From Anthracocystis setariae (lineage: Eukaryota; Basidiomycota; Ustilaginomycetes; Ustilaginales; Ustilaginaceae): DNA of 64,000 nt. Position 1 is the first letter of the stretch. Each line of letters starts with the position of its first letter. The stretch is taken from assembly GCA_928724745.1 (NCBI GenBank), contig CAKMXJ010000039.1:124001-188000 (forward strand), given 5' to 3'. The position numbers and the translations under genes were made by a program. The notes under the pieces are model-generated. The model saw only the letters and a list, made by a program, of their open reading frames with translations. It was not told where the DNA came from and did not search any database. Of the stretch, positions 53,472-62,965 are shown in pieces.

Positions 53472-54464
53472 ATGACTTGCTCGATGTCGGAAGGCGATTT
53501 GCAGGAGATCTATACGTTCGCGCTGGATTTGGCGCGCAAGGCGGGACGGGCGATTGTGGATGGATCGTCTCGACGACAGAGTGCGCAGGCGGGGTTTGAG
53601 CAGAAGAAGAATACGGCGGATTTGGTGACGGAGACGGATCAGGCGGTGGAAAAGCTTGTTAAAGACAGCATCTCTTGCAAGTACCCCAGACACGTATTCA
53701 TTGGGGAGGAATCGTGGGCGGCTGGGGAGGAGAATTCGATTCCGGACCGAGGTGTGGTTTGGATTGTTGACCCAATTGATGGTACGACCAACTTTGTTCA
53801 TGGTTTCCCCTACACGTGTATCAGCATTGGTGTTGTGGTGGATGGCTTGCCCGTTATTGGTGTAGTCTACGCTCCCTTCATGGATACGCTCTACCACGCG
53901 TTGCATGGTCAAGGTGCATGGATCTCGAGCCCACACCATCCAACCCCTCGCAAATTGCCATTGGTAGATCCTCCGGCTCCGTTGACGCAACTCAACCAGG
54001 CTGCAATCGCGTTGGAATGGGGTTCCGATCGATCTCCCGCCGTACTGGAGAAGAAACTTAATAGCTTTCGAAAAATCACCGGCGATCCTACCTCTGGTAT
54101 CGAGGGTGCCAAAATGGTTCAAGCCGTCCGAAGCCTCGGTTCAGCAGCTTTGAATTTCTGTCACGTCGCTTCGGGCAATTTGGATCTCTACTGGGAAATC
54201 GGCTGCTGGGCTTGGGACGTATGTGCAGGCATCGTCATAGCACAACAAGCAGGCGCAGCCATCGTAGGCTCCAAAACCCACGCCAACACCGTCTGCTCCC
54301 CCAACCAAAACTCACAACAATTCAACTCTATCAACCCCCACATCCTAACAGGGAGAAAATACACCGTCATCCGAAAAATCGATAACGATCCAAACTTAAA
54401 TATTACCCAACAGAAACTTATCCTCACCCAGTTCTACCAATGCATCGACGAATGGGACCCTTAA
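53472..54464 (+). CDS. Inositol monophosphatase-family enzyme
   Basis: This predicted 330-residue protein belongs to the lithium-sensitive, Mg-dependent phosphatase family that hydrolyses myo-inositol monophosphate; fungal members also include the qutG-type proteins of quinate gene clusters. Metal-binding motifs are visible: DLVTETDQAVE, the GEES motif, WIVDPIDGTTNFVHG and, near the end, WDVCAGIVIAQQAG. The length is somewhat above the family's roughly 280 because of a longer C-terminal tail (NSINPHILTGRKYT and beyond). The start is uncertain: ATG codons at 53472 and 53484 (MSEGDL) are both plausible; upstream in-frame codons lack an ATG. No quinate genes flank it, so inositol phosphate metabolism is the simpler reading. 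Confidence 0.9.
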   Translation: MTCSMSEGDLQEIYTFALDLARKAGRAIVDGSSRRQSAQAGFEQKKNTADLVTETDQAVEKLVKDSISCKYPRHVFIGEESWAAGEENSIPDRGVVWIVDPIDGTTNFVHGFPYTCISIGVVVDGLPVIGVVYAPFMDTLYHALHGQGAWISSPHHPTPRKLPLVDPPAPLTQLNQAAIALEWGSDRSPAVLEKKLNSFRKITGDPTSGIEGAKMVQAVRSLGSAALNFCHVASGNLDLYWEIGCWAWDVCAGIVIAQQAGAAIVGSKTHANTVCSPNQNSQQFNSINPHILTGRKYTVIRKIDNDPNLNITQQKLILTQFYQCIDEWDP

Positions 54465-54773
54465 AAACGTCGAAACTCCCCCCTCCTTTCTTGACCCCAA
54501 AGGTTACTACACTAGATAAAAATCGTATCTACAATCCGCAATCCACAAAGCACTGTAACTCTGTCCAATTGTCCAACGAGTGAGTTCTTGTCAACTCAAA
54601 AAGTGAGACGCGCGCCGCAGCGCATGCAAGAGATTCTTTGACCCAAACCCCCCCCCCGGTCGTGTGACCATTTTACGAACCAACACCACAAACAGCGATA
54701 ACGCTCTAGAATCTTATCAACAACAACCCTAAAAGTTATATTCCAACACCCTCAAAAGATAGTTTAGCTAAGT
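54465..54773. other. Convergent 3' spacer
   Basis: This 309-bp A/C-rich spacer lies between the 3' ends of the inositol monophosphatase and bHLH genes and includes a run of nine Cs near 54649-54657. Nothing else was recognised in it. Confidence 0.5.
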
Positions 54774-55434
54774 TCAAACGGATTGATCCATCTCCACCTT
54801 GGCCGCACCCTCCTCTTGACCCTCAACCTCACCACTATACTCATACTTTGCATCATCATCGGTCCACCCCAACGGCGCACCCTTCCCGGTGACACTTGGA
54901 TCTTCACTACACTCCAACCCCAACTTACTGCGCAACTCAACCACTTGCCTCCTACACACCTCGAGCGCACGATCTCTCCTCTCCAACCTCTTCTTCAACC
55001 TGACCAAATACTCGTTTGAATGCCTGAGCAATGCCACCTTGCTAATCGCTCGATTCGCCTGCCTTGCCTGCTCCGGATCGCCCACCTCGTCCGGCTCAAA
55101 CTGCTCCGCATCCTTATCCTCCTCCAACCCATCCGGTCCGAGCAGCGACCCGTTAGGTGCATCCTCATCCAGCGTGATCGCCGGCAACAATCCTCTCAGC
55201 TCATCAAAGCAGAACTTGAGCGAGTCTCGCCTCTTCTGTTCCGCCGCTTTGTGCGATGTCCTCCGTGACTCCAATCCTCCCGCCGACTTGTACGTCATCC
55301 ACGCATCGCGATCCACCTGAGACAACCCACCAGGCTGGATCGATGACATGCCTCCCATCTGCGGCGGCAGGTTGAACGTCACCTTGGGCCCACCGTTTGC
55401 ATTCGCGCCTGGGAACGGTGCGATAGCAGCATAC

Positions 55435-55467
<33 letters not shown>

Positions 55468-56537
55468 TGCTGCTGCTGCTGCTGCATCAGCATCTGCTGT
55501 TGCTGTTGTTGCAAGTCTTCTCTCGCCTTGCCTTTGACGACGGCACTCGAAGGTGGAGCTCGAGAACTGGGCGAAGTGCCTGGCCTCTGCTCACTCTGTG
55601 CATTGCTACCGGGACTCGAACGCATCCCCATGATTGAGCTCGGCGTGAGAATCTTACTCGGCACACCCGAAGGAGGAGGCATGCAACCCCCACCGCTCAG
55701 ATCGATCGGACTTGGCGTCGAACTCGTCCCCTCGCTCTGCGCTACCTCTGTACTCTGATGCCTCGATTGCGTATCGTTGTTGTGGTTGTTATTGTTCTTA
55801 TTGTCAGCAGCGGCTGCAGGCGCAGCAATGATGGACGCCCTCCTCGAGTTAGGTGCCGACGACCCACCGTTCGCCACCGGCGTCGCCGTACCAGGTGAAG
55901 CAAGTGCAGCTGCTGCCGCCGCGTCCTTCTTCTTCTTGATGCCAGGACCCGAGACAGGCTTGATCAAAGGCGAAGGTCGCACCTTGTTCGCCCTCGCCTC
56001 AGCAGTCGTGCTTCGGTTCTTGCGGATCTTGGAGGAACCCTTGGCGATCAGAGCAACAGGCGAAGCGGTGGGTGTATAGTTCTGAACGGCTTGAATCGCA
56101 GGAGAACCGAGCATACCGGCTTGCGACTGCTGGTGATGCTGCTGCATCGATGCAGGCGGCAACATGATCTCGGCCAAGCTATGAGATTGGGGACCCAGCG
56201 CAGGGGATGTGAGCGGAGAGAAGAGTTCCGACATGACGATGCCCGTGCTACCGGTGCTGAAGACGCTGGCCGGGGTAACAGCCGGGGACTCAAGCGGCGT
56301 GTAGTTGCCAAGGTAGTCGTGGCCGGGTCGCTGCTCGACACCGACGCTTCCAGGCTGCGAGTTGGGCTGGATGGCCAGTGGCGACATGAAGCTGGCTTGA
56401 CCTGGAGGGCAGGCAGCACTGTTGAAAGGACCGGAACCCATGGGTGTGATGAGACCGTATTGGGCAAGAACATTGGACTGATCGCCACCATTGCCGACCG
56501 GACCTGGACCACCGTTCTGTTGGTGATGCTGCTGTTG

Positions 56538-56568
<31 letters not shown>

Positions 56569-56880
56569 CAAGCGTTTTGGCCGGTTCGCTGCTGTGGCTG
56601 TTGCTGCTGCTGGTACTGGGCAGCTTGTTGAAGAACATTGTTGTGCGCACTGGGATTGTTGCCCTGAGCAAAAGCATTTTGCAACGCCATCAACAAACTC
56701 TGCTGCTGACTCGGCGAGAGCTGCCCAGCAGAGCCGCCAAGATTCAATTGAAGGTTGGGAGACGAACCAGAGCTCTGCATCTGCTGTGACTGTTGCTGTT
56801 GTTGGTGCATGTGCTGCTGCTGCTGATGTTGTTGCTGTGACTGTTGCTGTTGTTGGTGCATGTGTTGCTGCTGCTGCTGC

Positions 56881-56940
<60 letters not shown>

Positions 56941-57542
56941 ACGCGCGCCAATTGATCGAGCTGCTGTTTGAGAAGTTCGGTTTGCATGTTCTGGATCCGC
57001 TCGGTCCTTTCCCTTTCGATCAACATCTGTTGAAGATCTTGAATGGAAAGCTGGGGCATTTGACTGATCTGGTCATTCTGCTGCGACTGGGCCGATTGCG
57101 ACGATTGCATAGCGGGAGCGCCGTAGCTGTCGCCGGTCAAAGAGGATGGATGAGCGTTGTGGCCTTGGTCGCTGCCAGCCGGATTACTCGAGCCGCCTTG
57201 AGGGCTGGCAGATGGGTGGCCATCGAAACGATTCCTTGGGAATGCCAAGGGGGAGCTGACGTGCGTAGAGGTGTTGAGGTATAGGCCACCAGCGTTGTGG
57301 TTCGAGTTGGAGTCGGAAGTGCCGACTGCGTGGTTGAAAGAAGCGGAAGGGCTGGGGTGATGACTCACGGGAGCCGAGCCAGCGTCGGACTGTGGGTTGT
57401 GGCTGGAGGAAGCACCGTTGGCAGGGAGGATGTTGTTGATGTCGTCGATGCCCGAGTTGGACGTCGAGAAATCCGGGTTACCAAAGTCAAAGGTATCCAT
57501 GAAGGAGTTGGGAGTATGTAACGCGGAGGGGCTGTTGAGCAT
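54774..57542 (-). CDS. bHLH transcription factor with polyglutamine tracts
   Basis: This predicted 922-residue nuclear regulator has a basic helix-loop-helix domain near the C-terminus (about 755-870). The basic region SHKAAEQKRR has the His-x3-Glu-x3-Arg pattern that contacts a CACGTG-type E-box. Helix 1 (FCFDELRGLLP) is separated from helix 2 (ISKVALLRHSNEYLVRLKKRL) by an unusually long acidic loop of roughly 45 residues, and helix 2 continues into a heptad-like coil. The N-terminal two thirds are Ser/Asn/Gln-rich with polyglutamine runs (about 200-255) and an MGMGMGMGMG repeat. The start at 57542 is the first ATG; a CTTGCCAG sequence upstream (about 57611-57618) looks like a splice acceptor, so an upstream exon may add residues. 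Confidence 0.87.
56864..56940 (-). repeat. CAG/CAA polyglutamine tract
   Basis: About 26 consecutive Gln codons, mostly CAA with some CAG, lie inside the bHLH gene. Further interrupted Gln/His runs continue to about 56786 and another Gln run lies near 56534-56569. Confidence 0.9.
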
Positions 57543-59414
57543 GATTTGTAGGCTGTCTGATGGAGTCAAAGAGGAGTTGATGGGTGAATTTGCCTTGGGA
57601 TGGCGGGAGCCTGGCAAGAGATTGAATGCAGATGATAATGAACGTCTCGATAGGGCAGATGTCGGTGGTGTTTGCTCAAATCGTCCTGGATCGATATGGA
57701 GCGTTGTTTGGCTCGAATCGCTCGTACTTGTTGGTGCAGCTCCGTTTGAGGTTGATGTGAAGAAGGCGAAGCGTAGGAAGGATCGAGATGCAGCAAGGAA
57801 GAGATGCAGCCGCTTGAGGGAGAAGAACCAGTATGCTGTTCCGCTTTCTGCGTTCGAAACGAGTGTGGCCGTCGCGCCAAAAAGAAGCTATCCCACAGCG
57901 GATGGATGTTCCACTCAGATAGTGAGTGAATGAAAGAAGGATGAGATGAGATGAAAATGAAAGCGTAGGGATGGCTGTTGGCGTGAAGAATGGCGACGGG
58001 AGGATACAGGGAATCTTGATGAGAGACGGGATGGCGGCGAAATCAAAATCAAGATGGCCGATCCCAAATCAGCCAAAAAAAAAAAAAAAAAAAAAAAAAA
58101 AGAAAGAAAAAGAAAAAGAAAAGTACAGAGTAGTATCGAGAAAGTCGAGAAAGAGTCGGGTGAGTTGAAGCGGTGCGTTGAGCGGCGTGAAATTCATAAG
58201 CGAGCCAAACAAGGCACTTTGACGGCACCTGCTCTCGAAAATGCGCCCAAGCGCCCAATTTCTGCGGCTGACCAGTCACCCGAACCAATTCAACTCAACT
58301 CAACTCAACGCTTTCACCCAATCCTGATTCGTCGAATAATCTTTGAAAATCTTTCCGCACTGCAGTGTAAAACACAGAACTGTGTCGCGTCTCAGCAAAA
58401 CCAATTCGAGGTGGAAATTTGGACCCCCGCCTCGTCCGGCTTCTCCGCGCTGGTGCCTCATCATCGCCTCGCTGCTGCAAGATTCCGTTCTTTCCCCCCC
58501 CCTTTCTTTTTTTAAGAGTTTTTGTGATTGTTCGATTGATTCACATTTAGCGTGAGACATGTCTCTGTGCCAGAATGCTGCATTTTTGGCCAGGAAAAAG
58601 CCAAGAAGAAGAAGATGAACTCATACAGTGCTGTTCGGTCTTCTTCAGAAAACGACGCACAACAGGACAAATGAGATTCAACTTTCTCTACACACTGTAC
58701 CTGCTGCCTGCCACTTGGCTGCTGTTCCTTACATCCTCACTTGGACCACACAGTCTTAGCTAGTGCAGAGTTGATATATATATATGTCTCACTCGATTGC
58801 ATTGCATTGCTCAGGCGACCACTCTGCCATGTTGTATGGTACCAGCACTTCGCCCATAGCGTCGTAAACATGGTTTGTGGTTTGTGTCAGAATGCTGGGT
58901 GGGGTGGGGCGAACAAGGAACATACCTATCGAACGAGCTTTTCGCCCTCTAGCTGCATTCCAATCCTCGCAAGCTTAGCAACCGTGGAAAGCTTGTTTAC
59001 TGTTGACCGGCATATCCTCGCAACGCGACGAGACCAGTGCTGCAAAGGGTTCCAACCTCGCCTGCGACCTCACCAACACACACACACACACACACTATAC
59101 TGCAAGCTTAAATTTTCAGTTGGTGAGAGGTTCGCTTTGTCGGCGCCGACCAGAGCGGGCCTTTTTCCTGCCGGAGACAGAGAGACGCGCGCGCAGAGTC
59201 GCTCATGCAGAATCATCCCTCGCTACATCCGGAAGAAGTCCAGTCCAGCTCCTCTTCTCCCCCGCCCCCGATCCCGATCCCGATCTGATCCCACGACTTG
59301 CTCCCATCACACCTCGCTACCCATCGTCCCAGACACAATCACTGCATACACCTCGCTATCACACCAATACCAATACAACGTTGACGTGGATACAAATACA
59401 AAGACCTGTTCACT
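57543..59414. other. Gene-free stretch, about 1.9 kb
   Basis: No gene was recognised. It contains an A27 run, a (CA)n run near 59078-59095 and a GATCCC-type repeat near 59266-59289. The first part upstream of the bHLH gene has no ATG on the minus strand for about 650 bases, which is why the start at 57542 was chosen. Confidence 0.5.
58075..58101. repeat. A27 homopolymer
   Basis: Twenty-seven adenines are followed by AG-rich sequence; on the minus strand it is a T-run upstream of the bHLH gene. The exact length may be affected by sequencing error. Confidence 0.85.
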
Positions 59415-62400
59415 TTATGCATTCGGACACTCGCTAGACCAATGACCCTGCTGGCCACACCGGTAACAACCGCCCTCCTTCCCGTTTGCACCTCCTTTTC
59501 CTCCCCTCCCTGACCCCTTCTTGCCACCACTGCCTCTACCTCGCTTGCTCGCTGCCGATCCTCCTCTACCGGTATGAGACTGAGCACTGTTGCAATTCGC
59601 AGACCAATGACCCTGCTGACCACAATTAAAGCACGACCCTCCCCCGTTCGCCGCCATCGCATTCTGACCCTCACCCCCACCCGCCGTCCCTACCCCCTCC
59701 TCTTCCCACTCGAAATACTTGCACCGCAGTCGAACGCTCTCCCTACCGCACGCCCAGAACCACCTTCCCTGGTTCGGTCCTGCCTTGGTCACGCTCTTGC
59801 GCTCCGCTGTCAGGTCGCAGTCACACCGCCGTAACCCCGAGCCCGATCCCCTATCGCTGTTGATATTGGTGTGGTCGCTACGCATGTTGGAAGCCCAGTC
59901 GTCTCCACCGCTGCGTTTGGCAGGGATCGTACGACCGGGAGCGGCACCGCTAGCGTCATCAGCCCATTGAAAGAAGCCGCACCTGTCCGAGTCGCCCATC
60001 GGCTTGGGACACGCGTAGAACTTTCGTCCCTGGTTGACACCCGCTTTGTTCGTCGTGCGTTCCACCGCCGTGTCGCCACATAAGCAACGAGGAGCGTCCG
60101 AGCTGCCATTCGTTGTTGCAGTGCGAGACGCAAGCGCTCCACCACGAGGCCGCTGGACATCCTCGTCTGGCTTATCCATGTGCGTTGTTGTCGGTCCAGC
60201 GTTTCTTCCGCCTCGAGCACCTCTCGTGCGTGTGCTCGCACTGGCTGCGCCTCTCCCCCTCCCTCGCCCACGCGTAGCTGTTGTCGTCGTTGCCCTGCCT
60301 GTCCCACCACCACCTCCCCCAGCCCCAAAATCATCGTCATCGCCACTATCTCCATCGCTCTCTCCCCCACCATCATCCTCGTCATCTCTGTCGAGCAACT
60401 CAACCGCCCTTGCCTCCTGCCCCGCCCTCGGATCGGTCAAATACCTCAGCACCGTCTGCGCTATCCGCTCAAACTCCCTACTCGTCACCGCAAACACCTC
60501 CCTATACTCTTCCACACTCTCCTGCACCGTCTCCAGCCTTCCCCTCTCACCGGCACAGATGAGCGCCATCCTAAACTCGGTCTCCCTCCTCAACAGCGGC
60601 TTGCTCAGCGACTTTTCCAGATTCAACTCATTATACCCCTCCACCAGCCCAATCCCCAGCGTTGACGGCACCAGATACGTCGTTTTCCCCTCCTTGACCT
60701 GCATCACGTACCGACGCTCGATGACCTTGGCAATATGCTCGGCGATGGTAGCGTCGGTCCCAATGCCATTCTTGTCCATGAGGTTGACGAGGTCCGCCTC
60801 GGTGAGCAGCTTGGGTGGACTCGTCGAGCCAGATTTCATCTCGAGCTTGGTCGGCACGAAACTTTCGCCCTGTACGAAAGGTGGCAGCAGCGTGCCTTCC
60901 CATTTGTCGTATGTAAACACTTCGAGGTAGTTGCGCTGGAGGATGACGAGGCCCGATGCGTGGAACTTTTCGCCGGCGACATCGATGCGAACGGTGGTCT
61001 GGGAACCGATGGCGTCGCGCCAGCAGCTGGCGAGGAAGCGCCGCACAACATAGTCGTACACGCGCTTGTCGTCTCCGGTCAGTCCATTGGCATGCGAAGT
61101 CGGGTGGATGGGCGGATGCGCCTTATCGTTGTTCTTGCCATTCCGAGGCCGTTCAAAGTCGCCGTCGAGCAAGCGCTGCGCGATGCCACCCCACGCTCCG
61201 TCGGCCGTCTGCTTGGCGATCAGCGCATGAAAGTCAAACTCCTTGTCGTACTGGTCCGTTTCAGTTCTCGGATACGACAGAAACCCCTTCTGGTACAACG
61301 ATTCGGCAATGTCCAACACCTTCTTCGGCGCCAATCGCAACAGACGAGAGCCGCTCTTTTGCAACTCGACTGTCGTCAAGGGATAGGGCTTGAACTTTTT
61401 CGTCTGCTTGTTGGTCACCGTTTCGACGGTCGCTACCAGGTTGGCTCGGCAGAGGTCGCGGAAAACTTGCACCGCGTTTTTGTCGAACAAGTGGATGCGG
61501 TCCCAATTGAAGATCACCTTCTTGACATCATCGGGTGCATCATCCGCACTTGGATCACCGCCCGCCATACTGCGCGATTTGTGAACCTGCAAAAGCCAAA
61601 ACGGCTCGGAAACAAAGTTGAGCACCTTGTTGTACCTATCCACGACAAACCCCAGTGTGGGGAACTGACACGGCCCATAACTGATGACCTGCTTCTCCTC
61701 GCCGAGAGCTGGAATTCGATTTTGCAACGACATGGTTTGAAGACGTGTGAACGCCGCGCCAATTCGAAGATCGAGCTCGATCCTCGATGCCACCGCATCG
61801 GCCGCCCTCCAATCGAGCTCGACCGTATTCTGCGCGGCTCTGTGGATCTGCGAATCGATGATGGCGGAGAAATGGGCCCTCATCACCCTGATATTGCGCC
61901 TCACCTTCCTCACCTCGCTGACGATCTCGGAACCGATGTGCTCGCCCTCGCGATCGCAGTCGGTCCAGATCATCAGTGCATCTGCGCCCCTGGCTTCGAG
62001 GCGCAGATTCTGGCCGATGGCTTTGGCGTCCGGGGAGAGGTCGGTGATCACGGGTGCTTCGAAAAGCGACGAGGGATCGCAGGAGCGCCAATTTTTGTGG
62101 TCGGGTCCAAAGTCGGTGTTGGTAAGGTGGCCGCGGACCGAGGTCATGGTCATGTCGACCATGCCGGCGACGCCGGGTAGTCGATATTGGAAGTCATAGT
62201 TGCGGCAGTATTTATCCTTACCGGGACGGTTGGTGGGATGACCGGAAGCGAGGATCGAGGCGATGGATTTGGCGATGGAGGGCTTTTCAGCCACGCAAAG
62301 GATCTTCATCCCGGGAAATAGTGGCTCTTCGATGGAGACGCTGGAGGCAGGCGTGGATGTGAGCGATGCGATCGTCCTTGTCGCAAAGACAGCGCTTGGC

Positions 62401-62549
62401 TTCGCCGCTGAGAGGAGATGCCCGCCACGTCGAATCACTGAAGCCGAGACCAGGTCCGGGTGATGGTCAAGCCGTGTCGAGCGAGAGCAGCAGAGCAAGA
62501 GTCGAGAACAGCCCAACCCATATCCTCTGGAAAGCAGCGTTGAGGCCAT
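59415..62549 (-). CDS. TOP3: DNA topoisomerase III with GRF and CCHC zinc fingers
   Basis: This 1044-residue type IA topoisomerase relaxes negatively supercoiled DNA and resolves recombination intermediates, in other eukaryotes with a RecQ helicase and Rmi1. Residues 80-230 form the TOPRIM domain (MKILCVAEKPSIAKS and TDCDREGEHIG), and the active-site Tyr426 is in GFLSYPRTETDQY. After an acidic, RGG-like linker (about 720-810) come two GRF zinc fingers (RCLCGD...ACPK and RRCDCD...ACGR) and two CCHC zinc knuckles (CFNCGQQGHWSANC and CYRCGQQGHWSSEC) at the extreme C-terminus. The first 79 residues are basic and Ser-rich, like a mitochondrial presequence, and Met80 directly starts the TOPRIM domain. 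Two translation starts could give mitochondrial and nuclear forms, as known for animal TOP3A. Confidence 0.95.
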   Translation of the reverse strand: MASTLLSRGYGLGCSRLLLCCSRSTRLDHHPDLVSASVIRRGGHLLSAAKPSAVFATRTIASLTSTPASSVSIEEPLFPGMKILCVAEKPSIAKSIASILASGHPTNRPGKDKYCRNYDFQYRLPGVAGMVDMTMTSVRGHLTNTDFGPDHKNWRSCDPSSLFEAPVITDLSPDAKAIGQNLRLEARGADALMIWTDCDREGEHIGSEIVSEVRKVRRNIRVMRAHFSAIIDSQIHRAAQNTVELDWRAADAVASRIELDLRIGAAFTRLQTMSLQNRIPALGEEKQVISYGPCQFPTLGFVVDRYNKVLNFVSEPFWLLQVHKSRSMAGGDPSADDAPDDVKKVIFNWDRIHLFDKNAVQVFRDLCRANLVATVETVTNKQTKKFKPYPLTTVELQKSGSRLLRLAPKKVLDIAESLYQKGFLSYPRTETDQYDKEFDFHALIAKQTADGAWGGIAQRLLDGDFERPRNGKNNDKAHPPIHPTSHANGLTGDDKRVYDYVVRRFLASCWRDAIGSQTTVRIDVAGEKFHASGLVILQRNYLEVFTYDKWEGTLLPPFVQGESFVPTKLEMKSGSTSPPKLLTEADLVNLMDKNGIGTDATIAEHIAKVIERRYVMQVKEGKTTYLVPSTLGIGLVEGYNELNLEKSLSKPLLRRETEFRMALICAGERGRLETVQESVEEYREVFAVTSREFERIAQTVLRYLTDPRAGQEARAVELLDRDDEDDGGGESDGDSGDDDDFGAGGGGGGTGRATTTTATRGRGRGRGAASASTRTRGARGGRNAGPTTTHMDKPDEDVQRPRGGALASRTATTNGSSDAPRCLCGDTAVERTTNKAGVNQGRKFYACPKPMGDSDRCGFFQWADDASGAAPGRTIPAKRSGGDDWASNMRSDHTNINSDRGSGSGLRRCDCDLTAERKSVTKAGPNQGRWFWACGRESVRLRCKYFEWEEEGVGTAGGGEGQNAMAANGGGSCFNCGQQGHWSANCNSAQSHTGRGGSAASKRGRGSGGKKGSGRGGKGGANGKEGGCYRCGQQGHWSSECPNA

Positions 62550-62664
62550 AGATAATGCAACTCTTGCATTGCGCTATCGAAATGTTTCAGCCTAGAACGG
62601 CGTGCATGTTCTGATCCATCCAATCGATAAAACGGATGAAGAAGTGTCTGTGGAGCGATCTATG

Positions 62665-62697
<33 letters not shown>

Positions 62698-62965
62698 GTG
62701 GTGGTGGGTGGGGTGGAACAAGAGCCTCCTCGTTTCGGCGAATGCTGCTGTCTGTCAATGCAGCACGAAATTTTGTGCCTTTTTGACGCGTGTCGAGAGA
62801 CCAACACTTGGATTCGACTCAGCTCTCATCCAAAAATCCACCATGCCCATCATGTGCACAAGTGGATTGCTAAGCCATGCTTACCTCTCACATGTATGGC
62901 TGCTAATCACAGTGCATCACCATGAAACAAGCAAAGAAGAAGGTTCCATTGCGATGCTAATTCAA
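62550..62965. other. Spacer between TOP3 and OPT genes, with GAT repeat
   Basis: This 416-bp spacer contains a GAT/GGT triplet run at about 62667-62705. It should include the TOP3 promoter and the 3' region of the OPT gene. No gene was recognised. Confidence 0.5.

Noticed and set aside
57566..57880. Open frame upstream of the bHLH gene as its first exon
   Set aside because: It has no ATG on the minus strand between 57543 and about 58190, so an extra coding exon there is not supported, though a distant one remains possible.
60735..62180. 481-codon open frame opposite topoisomerase III
   Set aside because: It is a mirror of a well-supported gene, begins at a non-ATG codon or without context, and shows no family motif.
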